A stretch of DNA of 19,441 nt from Euryarchaeota archaeon UBA226 (GCA_002505935.1 DAWL01000098.1:1-19441); one strand, 5' to 3'. Positions 7,682 to 16,065 are shown, counted from the stretch's first letter. Translations and numbers: made by a program. Notes: a model not told the origin generated them from the sequence alone.

Positions 7682-8509
7682 CTAGTATTCCATCAGAATC
7701 CAAGCATTTCTCAAGTCTTTGATATTGACCAAACCTCGATCCCCGAGGCGGAAGTCGTCTTGTAGAGTAGCGTAAACCAACGATTGATCGAGCACAGGAG
7801 CGTGAAGGCGAGTCCAGTCTCCTCCGGGTCCTAGTCCCATCAAGGCGAAATCATGTCCTTCACCTTTCAGACTCCAAGATGCTTCGACCAGTTTCAGACT
7901 CTCCTGCTGAGATTCAGTGGTCCAACACATCTTGACAGTATCCCCTTTGTCGGCATTCTGTTCGATTTGACTAACAATATCCTCGACGCTGGGCACGCCT
8001 TCTCCGTGTACTGAAGCAATGATTTTGACATCAGCAGCCTTTGCCGCATCATGCATCTCTTGTCGCTTCCCCTCCTCTATTGAGAGTTCTAAATCCACAT
8101 AGGACACGCCACTGCTGATTGCATCCTCAAGTATTCCGCAACGCTCATCTTCGTCGCCGGGAAAGAATCCACCTTCTGAAACGGACCTACAGGTGAAGAT
8201 TACTGGTAGAGGAATTCCACCCTTCAATTCTTCAATGACTTCCGCTGTGTTGACATCTGCGACAGCCAATCTTGACCACTCATCCTCTGGTGGCATGATT
8301 TTCCTAATCTCGCCATCTTCCCCTTCAACCTCTTCGGCTTTGGGCCTGACAAGATATAGGCGATCGAAACGAACCTCTACTAGGTCGGCATTGCCCAAAT
8401 TAGCCCTCGCCGCTTCGTCGATGACCTCCTTGACAGTACATCCATCGAGGGATACGCACACCAATGGGTCGCTCATCGGGCCGGCGACCTGACTCTCATC
8501 CTTAACCAT
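7682..8509 (-). CDS. aroD: Type I 3-dehydroquinate dehydratase
   Basis: Third step of the shikimate pathway: 3-dehydroquinate to 3-dehydroshikimate through a Lys Schiff base. 275 residues from ATG 8509; an ATG at 8476 (MSDPLVCVSLDG) is a plausible shorter start nearer the family's usual N-terminus. Expected active-site residues are present: Glu45 in LVEVRFD, Arg108 in FTCRS, His168 in SVHGEG, Schiff-base Lys193 in TVKMCW, and Arg234 in TRLHAPVLDQSLVYATL. Two features differ from the usual enzyme. There is a charged insertion at about 53-85, and the C-terminal loop that normally reads APGQ reads GDRGL, so the substrate-binding Gln appears to be Leu260. It is a single gene, divergent from gyrB and convergent with the anchored protein ending at 7658. 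Confidence 0.9.
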   Translation of the reverse strand: MVKDESQVAGPMSDPLVCVSLDGCTVKEVIDEAARANLGNADLVEVRFDRLYLVRPKAEEVEGEDGEIRKIMPPEDEWSRLAVADVNTAEVIEELKGGIPLPVIFTCRSVSEGGFFPGDEDERCGILEDAISSGVSYVDLELSIEEGKRQEMHDAAKAADVKIIASVHGEGVPSVEDIVSQIEQNADKGDTVKMCWTTESQQESLKLVEASWSLKGEGHDFALMGLGPGGDWTRLHAPVLDQSLVYATLQDDFRLGDRGLVNIKDLRNAWILMEY

Positions 8510-8636
8510 GTCGCGCCTTCAGTCATACATTGTCACCCGTTTTGAATCTGCCATTTCACCTGTTATTTGGCCACTTTTGACCGACATGTCTAACAAGGTT
8601 CATTTACTGTTGTTGACACAGTGAATATGTTGGAAG

Positions 8637-8659
8637 CAGGGTACCCTACGGGTACCCTG
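8637..8659 (+). repeat. Perfect 10-bp inverted repeat in the gyrB leader or promoter
   Basis: Arms CAGGGTACCC (8637-8646) and GGGTACCCTG (8650-8659) with spacer TAC. Each arm contains the palindrome GGGTACCC, so it is also a 9-bp direct repeat (GGGTACCCT at 8639 and 8650) with an 11-base period, about one helical turn. It ends 17 bases before the gyrB ATG. It could be a strong RNA hairpin or a site for two dimers side by side. A perfect 10-bp stem with a 3-base spacer is unlikely by chance in a window this size. Confidence 0.75.
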
Positions 8660-8676
8660 AGAATGAGTTGATTTTA

Positions 8677-10653
8677 ATGTCAGATGATTATGGAGCAGAC
8701 AGCATTCAGGTCCTTGAAGGCCTAGAAGCAGTCAGAAAGAGACCGGGTATGTACCTCGGTGACCCACACGATGGCTCAGCATTACACCATTGCATCTGGG
8801 AGGTTGTCGACAACGCGGTGGATGAGCATCTTGCAGGGTACAACCCTACCATCGAGGTAAATGTCGAAAAGGATGGCTCGATAACTGTAATCGATCACGG
8901 CAGGGGGATTCCAGTTTCACAACACGAAGAAGGTGTTAGTGCCGCCGAGGTCATCATGACCAAACTTCATGCTGGAGGTAAGTTCGATAATGAAGCATAC
9001 AAGGTAGCAGGAGGACTGCATGGAGTAGGAGTCAGCGCAGTCAATGCAGTTTCCGAATATCTAGAGATGATAATTCATCGAGATGGTAAAGAATGGTACC
9101 AGAAATATGCCAGAGGGGTGCCAGAAGGGCGCCTCGATTCAATTGCTGATTCTGAAAAGACTGGTACGATAATCCGTTTCAAGCCGGATTTGACTATTTT
9201 CAGCGATGTCATTGAATTCGATTTTGATCAAATCAACACTCGTTTGCGAAGGACAGCATTCCTTAATGCAGGCTTAGAAATCATCGTTAGGGATTTGCGT
9301 GCTGATGAAGAAGTGATTATCGAACACAAGTACGATGGTGGGCTGAAGGAATATGTCGGTTGGATGAACGACAAGAAAGAGGTATTGCATGAAGACCCAT
9401 TGCACATTCTAGGTAGCAAGGAGGGCGACAAAGGAGAAGTGCACGTCGAAGTATCTCTGCAATGGACTGGAGCCTATACGGAGAATATTCATTGTTTCAC
9501 AAATATCATCCACAATTCAGATGGGGGAACTCACCTTTCTGGATTGAAGAGTGCATTAACCAGGACAATCAATTCTTATGCTCAATCACGAAAACTCCTC
9601 AAGAATGTCAACAGCCTTTCTGGCGAGGATATCAGAGAAGGAATTTCAGCGGTGGTTTCGATAAAGCACCCAGATCCTTCTTTCAATGCGCAAACTAAAG
9701 CCAAACTGGTGACTAGCGAGGTTGCTGGAATAGTTGAGAGCGTAGTCAATGATAAATTAGGGGAATTTTTCGAAGAAAACCCTGCCTTCGCCAAGATAAT
9801 TATCGAAAAGGCGGTCTTGTCAAGTAAGGCCAGAGAAGCAGCGCGAAAAGCTAGAGATTTGACAAGGAGAAAAGGGGTCTTGGAGGGAGGTGGGCTCCCA
9901 GGGAAACTCGCAGATTGCCAGTCTCGAGATCCTTCTGAATGTGAAATCTACATCGTGGAGGGTGATTCTGCAGGCGGTTCAGCCAAGACCGGTAGGGACC
10001 GCCGCACACAGGCAATTCTTCCGTTGCGAGGTAAGATTCTCAATGTTGAGCGGCAACAACGAAACATTGCTAAGGTATTCCAGAACCAAGAGATTCAAAC
10101 GATGATCAGGGCTTTGGGCGCTGGTGTTGGCAATCCTCCAGAAGATGAGGAGGAGGAGCAAGAGAACAAGGACGAGGGCCTCTTCAATACGGACAAATTA
10201 CGATATGACAAGATTATCCTGATGACGGATGCAGACGTCGACGGTGCCCACATTCGTACTTTGATTCTGACCTTCCTTTGGCGTTTTATGAAACCAGCGA
10301 TAATGCAGGGCCATGTATACGTGGCTCAACCTCCATTGTACCAGATAACTAGAGGTCGAAAATCTCACTATGTTTACACAGATGAAGAACGCGACGTGAT
10401 AATTGAAGAGTTACGTGGAGAATCTGAGAATGCCAAGATCAACATCCAGCGTTACAAGGGTTTGGGAGAAATGAATCCTGAGCAGTTGTGGGAGACTACA
10501 ATGGATCCCGCTGTCCGCACTTTGCTACAGGTGACGGTGGAAGATGCGAGTGAAGCAGACCGATTGTTTGAGATTTTGATGGGTGAGGATGTTGCTGAAA
10601 GACGTTCATTCATCGAGAAGAATGCATTGGAGGTGACCAATCTCGACGTTTGA
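8677..10653 (+). CDS. gyrB: DNA gyrase subunit B (bacterial type)
   Basis: ATPase subunit of gyrase, which introduces negative supercoils together with GyrA. 658 residues from ATG 8677; a TTG at 8668 in frame would add three residues and is less likely. GHKL ATPase blocks: EVVDNAVDE, DHGRGIP, KLHAGGKFDNEAYKVAGGLHGVG and TGTIIRF. The TOPRIM domain has EGDSAGG (catalytic Glu428) and DADVDGAH (Asp518, 520, 522). The end has RYKGLGEMNPEQLWETTMDP. Its length matches the short Bacillus-type GyrB without the proteobacterial C-terminal insert. An acidic Glu/Asp-rich insertion of about a dozen residues (EDEEEEQENKDEG) sits just before the metal-binding DxD block. gyrA follows after 16 bases. Archaeal gyrases are generally taken to come from bacteria by transfer. 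Confidence 0.97.
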   Translation: MSDDYGADSIQVLEGLEAVRKRPGMYLGDPHDGSALHHCIWEVVDNAVDEHLAGYNPTIEVNVEKDGSITVIDHGRGIPVSQHEEGVSAAEVIMTKLHAGGKFDNEAYKVAGGLHGVGVSAVNAVSEYLEMIIHRDGKEWYQKYARGVPEGRLDSIADSEKTGTIIRFKPDLTIFSDVIEFDFDQINTRLRRTAFLNAGLEIIVRDLRADEEVIIEHKYDGGLKEYVGWMNDKKEVLHEDPLHILGSKEGDKGEVHVEVSLQWTGAYTENIHCFTNIIHNSDGGTHLSGLKSALTRTINSYAQSRKLLKNVNSLSGEDIREGISAVVSIKHPDPSFNAQTKAKLVTSEVAGIVESVVNDKLGEFFEENPAFAKIIIEKAVLSSKAREAARKARDLTRRKGVLEGGGLPGKLADCQSRDPSECEIYIVEGDSAGGSAKTGRDRRTQAILPLRGKILNVERQQRNIAKVFQNQEIQTMIRALGAGVGNPPEDEEEEQENKDEGLFNTDKLRYDKIILMTDADVDGAHIRTLILTFLWRFMKPAIMQGHVYVAQPPLYQITRGRKSHYVYTDEERDVIIEELRGESENAKINIQRYKGLGEMNPEQLWETTMDPAVRTLLQVTVEDASEADRLFEILMGEDVAERRSFIEKNALEVTNLDV

Positions 10654-10657
10654 GGTT

Positions 10658-10665
10658 GGAGGTGA
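10658..10665 (+). promoter_or_regulatory. Strong Shine-Dalgarno site of gyrA
   Basis: GGAGGTGA, an extended match to the 16S rRNA 3' end, lies in the gyrB-gyrA gap; the GGAGG core ends seven bases before ATG 10670. It supports the gyrA start and independent loading on a shared transcript. Confidence 0.8.
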
Positions 10666-10669
10666 GTAA

Positions 10670-13360
10670 ATGGATGAAGAAACAACTCCAAACAGTGGCA
10701 AATTATTGCCGCATGGGCTCGATGATGAGATGAAGACCAGTTACATCAATTACGCGATGTCTGTAATTATTGGTAGAGCATTACCTGATGTTAGAGATGG
10801 ACTCAAACCAGTTCATCGCCGAGTTCTTTACGGAATGCACGAAGGGGGGCATACTGCTGAAAAATCATTCAGTAAATCGGCTCGTTCGGTCGGAGAAGTG
10901 ATGGGTAAATACCACCCTCATGGAGACCAATCGATCTATGATACCATGGTCAGAATGGCCCAGGATTTTAGCCTTCGATATCCGTTGATAGATGGGCAAG
11001 GGAATTTCGGTTCAATCGATGGAGACCCACCCGCAGCGATGAGGTATACCGAAAGTCGGTTGGATCGCCTCGCAAAACACATGCTGGAGGATATCGACAA
11101 GAACACCGTAGAGTTCCAACCTAATTTCGATGATACTGAGATGGAACCAACTGTTCTGCCATCTAGATTGCCAAATCTATTGCTCAATGGAAGCGATGGT
11201 ATTGCAGTAGGAATGGCTACGAGAATTCCTCCACATAACCTAGGTGAATTGGCTGAAGGTATTCGAATGCATATTGCCAAAATCATAGAGGAAGGTGAAG
11301 ATTCAGGTAATCCGGAAAAACTACCAGAGATTTCGGTTGAAGAATACATGACTGTAATCAAAGGACCTGATTTCCCTACCGGCGCTACAATACATGGAAT
11401 CGATGGAATACACGACATGTACAGTAAGGGGCAAGGGCGTTTTCACATACGTTCTCGTTGCGACGTGCTAGATGATGACAAAGGTAAGCGAATCATTGTC
11501 CACGAGATTCCATATCAGGTTCGTAAGGCTGGTATGTTGGAGAGCATTGCAGATATGGTCACCAAAGACCAGATCAAAGGGATTCGAGACATTAGGGATG
11601 AATCGAGTAAAGAAGGAATCAGAGTGGTCATTGAGGTCAAGCAGAATGCAGACCCGCATGCTGTGCTTAACCAGTTGTTCAAATCGAGCCGATTGCAGGA
11701 ATCTTATTCTGCCAATATGATGGGAATCATCAACAATCGACCCGTACGTCTGACACTTGGCATAGTTCTGCACACCCATGTCAGACACCGTGAACAGGTT
11801 ATCGAACGCAGAACCCAATTTGAACTGGACAAAGCAGAGGCTCGAGCACACATTCTCGAGGGTCTTGTCAAGGCACAGGATAGAATCGATGATGTGGTCA
11901 AGGCAGGACGTGCTAGCGAGAGTAGAGAGCATTTCGAACGCGTACTCAGAGGCGAAGAGACGATGAAAGGCATCTCTGCCTTTGATTTCACCGAACCACA
12001 AGCCAAGGCTATCGCTGAACGCAGGCTATACCAATTGTCTAGACTCGATGTGAAGAAGGTGCAGGACGAGTTTGACGAATTACAGAAGTCGATTGAAGCA
12101 CTCAAGCAGATTCTAGCGAGCAGACGCATGCGATTGGACATTCTTGTAGAGGAACTCGATGCTTTGGTGGACAAACACGCAGACGACCGCAGGTCGATGA
12201 TCGACAATGCACCGCTGAGCATGGATAGAGAAGACTTGATCGAAGAACGAGCGATTGTCATTACACTCTCTGAGGATAATTACCTCAGACACTTGCCGAC
12301 TGAAGCCTTCCGAGTGCAGAATAGAGGTGGAAAGGGACTGAAGGGAGTGACCACCAAGGAAGAGGATCGTCCGAAGTCGATTGTAACTTGCTTCAGCAAG
12401 GATAGGCTACTGATATTCACAGATCAAGGACGTGTATACGGTCTCAAAGCATGGGAGGTTCCACAGGCGAGTAGACAAGCTAGAGGAACTCATGTGCGAA
12501 ATCTGCTTGAAGGAATAAGAGATGATGAGAACATCGTTTCCATTCTGGCCCTCTCACGTGAATTAATCGATGAACCAGAAGGCACCTATCTGATGTTTGC
12601 AACAAACCAGGGGTTGATCAAGAAGACCAAGTTGTCTGAATATGTACGAATCAACCGTAACGGAAAGTACGCGTTGCGCTTCAAGAAAGAGGGAGATTCT
12701 CTTGTAAATGTCAGATCTGCAACCGATGACCACGACATCGTCATGATTTCCAGCACAGGTTATGCCTCCCGTTTCTCCTGTTCACAGATTCGTGCCTCAG
12801 GAAGGGTTTCTGGTGGAGTATTTGGAATCAAGACAGGTAATCGTAAAGGTGCTGATGGTGGACATGTTGTTGGTATGATTGCAACTTCAAACCATGAGAC
12901 ACAGATATTGACCATAACAAAGTATGGAATGGCTAAGAGATCTAGACTTGGCACCTCGGATAGGATTCCAGATTTGGATTCAGAGGGAGTTCAGAAGTTG
13001 ATGAAGGATGGTGAATTGAAATTCATGACCGATGGTTATCGCAGAACTAATCCTGGAGCCAAGGGTGTTAGAACGATGAAGATGAGTGATGATGCAGATT
13101 CGATCATCAGCGTAAGAGTAGTTCCTGATCTCGCTGACAATATCTTCCTACTGACTAGCAAGGGAATGATGATCAGAGTTAGGGCTGGACAGACTAAAGA
13201 GACTCTAGGACGAGTCAGCAAAGGTACCAGAATTATGGAACTAAGGGACCGTGAAAAGGGCGGTTTCCTTGACGAAATCATATTCTCCGCACGTCTACCT
13301 GCTGAGTTAATCGATGCTGATGATCAGATTGAGATTACAGATTCATCTGAAGAAGAATGA
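10670..13360 (+). CDS. gyrA: DNA gyrase subunit A
   Basis: DNA cleavage and wrapping subunit of gyrase. 896 residues, slightly longer than the usual 800-875. The N-terminal cleavage domain has GRALPDVRDGLKPVHRRVL and the catalytic Tyr126 in AMRYTESRLDRLA. The C-terminal wrapping domain starts near 530 and carries a GyrA box QNRGGKG (550-556), one change from the usual QRRGGKG, which argues for gyrase rather than topoisomerase IV. Beta-pinwheel blades follow (LLIFTDQGRVYGLKAWEVP, YLMFATNQGLIKKTKLSEY, and others), then an acidic tail ending SSEEE. In the quinolone-determining region the sequence is HPHGDQSIYD, so the residue matching E. coli Ser83 is Gln87. It is co-directional with gyrB across a 16-base gap. 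Confidence 0.97.
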   Translation: MDEETTPNSGKLLPHGLDDEMKTSYINYAMSVIIGRALPDVRDGLKPVHRRVLYGMHEGGHTAEKSFSKSARSVGEVMGKYHPHGDQSIYDTMVRMAQDFSLRYPLIDGQGNFGSIDGDPPAAMRYTESRLDRLAKHMLEDIDKNTVEFQPNFDDTEMEPTVLPSRLPNLLLNGSDGIAVGMATRIPPHNLGELAEGIRMHIAKIIEEGEDSGNPEKLPEISVEEYMTVIKGPDFPTGATIHGIDGIHDMYSKGQGRFHIRSRCDVLDDDKGKRIIVHEIPYQVRKAGMLESIADMVTKDQIKGIRDIRDESSKEGIRVVIEVKQNADPHAVLNQLFKSSRLQESYSANMMGIINNRPVRLTLGIVLHTHVRHREQVIERRTQFELDKAEARAHILEGLVKAQDRIDDVVKAGRASESREHFERVLRGEETMKGISAFDFTEPQAKAIAERRLYQLSRLDVKKVQDEFDELQKSIEALKQILASRRMRLDILVEELDALVDKHADDRRSMIDNAPLSMDREDLIEERAIVITLSEDNYLRHLPTEAFRVQNRGGKGLKGVTTKEEDRPKSIVTCFSKDRLLIFTDQGRVYGLKAWEVPQASRQARGTHVRNLLEGIRDDENIVSILALSRELIDEPEGTYLMFATNQGLIKKTKLSEYVRINRNGKYALRFKKEGDSLVNVRSATDDHDIVMISSTGYASRFSCSQIRASGRVSGGVFGIKTGNRKGADGGHVVGMIATSNHETQILTITKYGMAKRSRLGTSDRIPDLDSEGVQKLMKDGELKFMTDGYRRTNPGAKGVRTMKMSDDADSIISVRVVPDLADNIFLLTSKGMMIRVRAGQTKETLGRVSKGTRIMELRDREKGGFLDEIIFSARLPAELIDADDQIEITDSSEEE

Positions 13361-13416
13361 GGCTTTACAGCCGGCGAGTTGAAGTCTGACCGCTTCTTCT
13401 CAGGCTCTGCCGGAGT

Positions 13417-14691
13417 ATGGCAGGTGGTTTCTTCTTGCAGGAAAAAGACTTGATTCATGATTGGAATATAGTTGATTACAAGATTGATCGCAATCCGGAT
13501 AATCATCCGCACGATGTCTGGTTTGATGATGAGACTCTGCGCGATGGTTTGCAGAGCCCAAGTGCTAGGAACCCGACAATTGAACAGAAGATTGAGTTGT
13601 TGGACTATATGGAAAAACTCGGTATGCAGAAGGTCGATTTAGGACTTCCAGGTGCAGGACCATTCCACATCGAACATATCGATGCCATGCTCACTCACAT
13701 CAGAGAGAATGATTACTCCATCAGACCCGGTTGTGCGGTTCGTACGGTAGTAGGAGACATCGAACCTTTGGTCGAGTTACAGGCCAAGCATGAGATGCAG
13801 ATTCAGGCTAGTGCCTTCCTTGGTACCAGTCCGATTCGACAATATTCAGAAGGCTGGACTATGGAGAAGTTGCTCTCTACCCTCGATAAGGCAGTGGAGT
13901 TTGCAGTCTCAAATGATATCCCAGTCATGTTCGTGACCGAGGATACCACGCGCTCGAAGCCCGAGGACATCAAGGCGATCTATACCAGAGCAATCGAGTT
14001 GGGTGCTGACAGGATTTGTGTTTGCGATACATGTGGGCACGTTACTCCTAACGGAACTCGTAAACTGCTAGAGTTCGTACAAGAGGAAGTCATACCTGAT
14101 GCTGGAGTAAAGCGACGAGATATCGAAATCAATTGGCATGGGCATCAAGACAGGGGTCTTGGAGTCGCCAACAATCTTGCAGCAGTTGAAGCGGGAGCAG
14201 ATGTCATTCATGGTACGGCTCTTGGAGTCGGTGAAAGAGCAGGTAATGCTCCGTTGGATCAGACTTTGGTCAATCTCAGTTTGATGGGAGTCATAGACAA
14301 CGATTTGAGTCTACTCAATGAATACATGCAGAAGGCACATGAGTATGTCGAGGTCGCTCTACCTCGAAACTATCCCGTATTTGGTGAGGACGCTTTCGAG
14401 ACTGGAACCGGAGTACATGCCAGTGCTGTAATCAAGGCGATGAAGAAAGGGGACCACTGGCTTGCAGACCGCGTCTATTCAGGAGTGCCTGCTAACGATT
14501 ATGGATTGCAACAGAAGATTCGAATCGGCCATATGTCTGGACGTTCAAACATCGTCTGGTGGTTGCAGCAGAACAATATCGAAGCCAGCGATGACTTGGT
14601 CGCTCACCTGTTTGAGGTCGCCAAGAGTCAGCGCAGGTTGATGGATGATGATGAGGTTCTCAGTGCAATCTCTTCTTTCCAGAACAGTTGA
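13417..14691 (+). CDS. DRE-TIM metallolyase, 2-isopropylmalate/homocitrate synthase-like
   Basis: 424 residues. A TIM barrel begins with DETLRDGLQSPS (38-49), where Arg42 and Asp43 are the expected catalytic and metal residues. HGHQD (241-245) supplies the HxH metal ligands and GVGERAGNAPLDQ (271-283) is the acyl-transferase signature of isopropylmalate, citramalate and homocitrate synthases. A C-terminal subdomain with VFGEDAFETGTGVHASAVIK follows, and there is no LeuA allosteric dimer domain. The barrel loop reads RDGLQ as in HMG-CoA lyase rather than RDGEQ, so the substrate cannot be assigned. Options are isopropylmalate, citramalate, homocitrate or Re-citrate synthase. The start at ATG 13417, 56 bases after gyrA, precedes the barrel by about 35 residues. 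The stop directly abuts the stop of the convergent gene. Confidence 0.8.
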   Translation: MAGGFFLQEKDLIHDWNIVDYKIDRNPDNHPHDVWFDDETLRDGLQSPSARNPTIEQKIELLDYMEKLGMQKVDLGLPGAGPFHIEHIDAMLTHIRENDYSIRPGCAVRTVVGDIEPLVELQAKHEMQIQASAFLGTSPIRQYSEGWTMEKLLSTLDKAVEFAVSNDIPVMFVTEDTTRSKPEDIKAIYTRAIELGADRICVCDTCGHVTPNGTRKLLEFVQEEVIPDAGVKRRDIEINWHGHQDRGLGVANNLAAVEAGADVIHGTALGVGERAGNAPLDQTLVNLSLMGVIDNDLSLLNEYMQKAHEYVEVALPRNYPVFGEDAFETGTGVHASAVIKAMKKGDHWLADRVYSGVPANDYGLQQKIRIGHMSGRSNIVWWLQQNNIEASDDLVAHLFEVAKSQRRLMDDDEVLSAISSFQNS

Positions 14692-16065
14692 TCAGTTCTT
14701 ACCAAGAGGACTCGCTTCACCTGATTCTGCATCTCCAACGAATGCTCTCTGCCATTCTGCATCAACCGAACCACCAGACCACTCACCCTCCAAGGAGATT
14801 TCATCGACTTCTACCTCTTCTCTCCATACTGGCTCATCGGTACTTCCCGATACAACGAACATGTTGTTATCATCGATTTGACTCTTCACCAATTCTGAAT
14901 GCTTCTCCAATGGCAGGAAGTGTCCAACCGGAGTACCGGCGGTGACGTGTGGATTTGTTGCGGTACAAATCATCAATCCGTCTCCGGGGGCGATGACATC
15001 AACGGTTAAGCCGGGTCTAGAAGGGTCTGAGACAGTAGCAACAACTTCGCCGGAATCGACCACACTTGAAGGCCCTACGTACATGTCGAGTAATCCCCCT
15101 TCTGCCGCTCTCAACCAAGTTGAACCTGATGCCAAGAGACGGAATCTTGGTCTGCTGGGGTTTCCTGGAATCACGTGTAGAGTTCGTAGAATATTCAACA
15201 CGCCGTGTACGGCTACCTGAACCGATTCATGATCGAGGTTGTCGGCTCCACCACCCTCGTATGTCATAACGCCAATACCTGAATCAGCCGCGCTTCGACG
15301 CAAGGAGCCCTTAGGTGGTTTGGAATCTAGTATGACTTCGATTCCGAATGCTTTGGCGATGATGTTCGAAGGAGGATCGGCTAGATCTGCCCTGACTTGA
15401 GGCATGTTTGAACGGCCCTTAGCAGCACTATGAAGATCGATTAGATAATCTGTATTTTTGATGATTTCATTCCATAGGCGATGTGCAACCCTAGATGTTG
15501 TGCTCCCCTTGGCCCTTCCGGGGAATTCTCGATTCAAATCTCTACCATCTGGAAAATAACGAGACTTGTTGCGATAGCCGGGTAAATTGATAATCGGGAT
15601 TAATCGAATCGTACCTGCAACATGTTCAGCGTCTAAAGGGCGACCAGGGTCGGTCATTGCATTACTCAACAGATGCGTACAGGCGCTAGGGCCAGTCAAC
15701 TCATCACCATGAATTCCACCTGTGATGGTAACTACTGGTCCCGGTCTTCTCCCATGGATAACAGTCACAGGTATCGGCCATGATTCTCCCATATCCACCT
15801 CTAGAAGGTCAATCATGATGGTTCGCATCTGTCCGGGTTTTACCCGCTTACGAATAATTGAATGGCTTTTCTGACCGGATGATCGGTCCCATTCATCACG
15901 TCTTCCAGCGTCGTGTTCTTTCAGCGCCTTTTTGATTTCTTTACGGCGATCTGCAGACATTTCGTGGGCTACTCGTACAGTCTTTTTGACTGACTTTTTC
16001 TTTTTGGAGGACTTCTTGTTTTTGGCTGCTGCCGCAGCCTTCTCCTCCTCTTCGCGGTCTGCCAC
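14692..16065 (-). CDS. Succinylglutamate desuccinylase/aspartoacylase-like zinc hydrolase
   Basis: M14-like AstE/AspA family, which removes acyl groups from amino acids or related amides. 457 residues from GTG 16065. Zinc and catalytic residues are visible: GGIHGDE (His119, Glu122), DLH (His212), DLNREFPG substrate-binding Arg179, and YEGGG with likely general base Glu270. A C-terminal beta-barrel-like region runs from about 300 to 390, followed by an acidic tail. The first 35 residues are unusual: an acidic REEEE, an alanine run, then Lys-rich KKSSKKKKSVKK. An ATG at 15960 (MSADRRKEIKK) would omit them and is a possible alternative start. No clear Shine-Dalgarno site precedes the GTG. The substrate is unknown; the gene stands alone, divergent from the thioesterase. 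Confidence 0.82.
   Translation of the reverse strand: MADREEEEKAAAAAKNKKSSKKKKSVKKTVRVAHEMSADRRKEIKKALKEHDAGRRDEWDRSSGQKSHSIIRKRVKPGQMRTIMIDLLEVDMGESWPIPVTVIHGRRPGPVVTITGGIHGDELTGPSACTHLLSNAMTDPGRPLDAEHVAGTIRLIPIINLPGYRNKSRYFPDGRDLNREFPGRAKGSTTSRVAHRLWNEIIKNTDYLIDLHSAAKGRSNMPQVRADLADPPSNIIAKAFGIEVILDSKPPKGSLRRSAADSGIGVMTYEGGGADNLDHESVQVAVHGVLNILRTLHVIPGNPSRPRFRLLASGSTWLRAAEGGLLDMYVGPSSVVDSGEVVATVSDPSRPGLTVDVIAPGDGLMICTATNPHVTAGTPVGHFLPLEKHSELVKSQIDDNNMFVVSGSTDEPVWREEVEVDEISLEGEWSGGSVDAEWQRAFVGDAESGEASPLGKN

Noticed and set aside
8583..8590. 8-bp palindrome GACATGTC between aroD and gyrB
   Set aside because: Palindromes of this length are expected dozens of times in a window this long and nothing supports it further.
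8611..8629. TTGACA followed by a TATG-like sequence resembling a bacterial -35/-10 pair
   Set aside because: The genome context is archaeal, where sigma-type promoters are not used, and the spacing is wrong.
10936..12261. Three long minus-strand open frames (160-185 codons) inside gyrA
   Set aside because: They are antisense shadows of a clearly conserved gene, with Ser/Leu/Arg-rich composition and no recognisable motifs.
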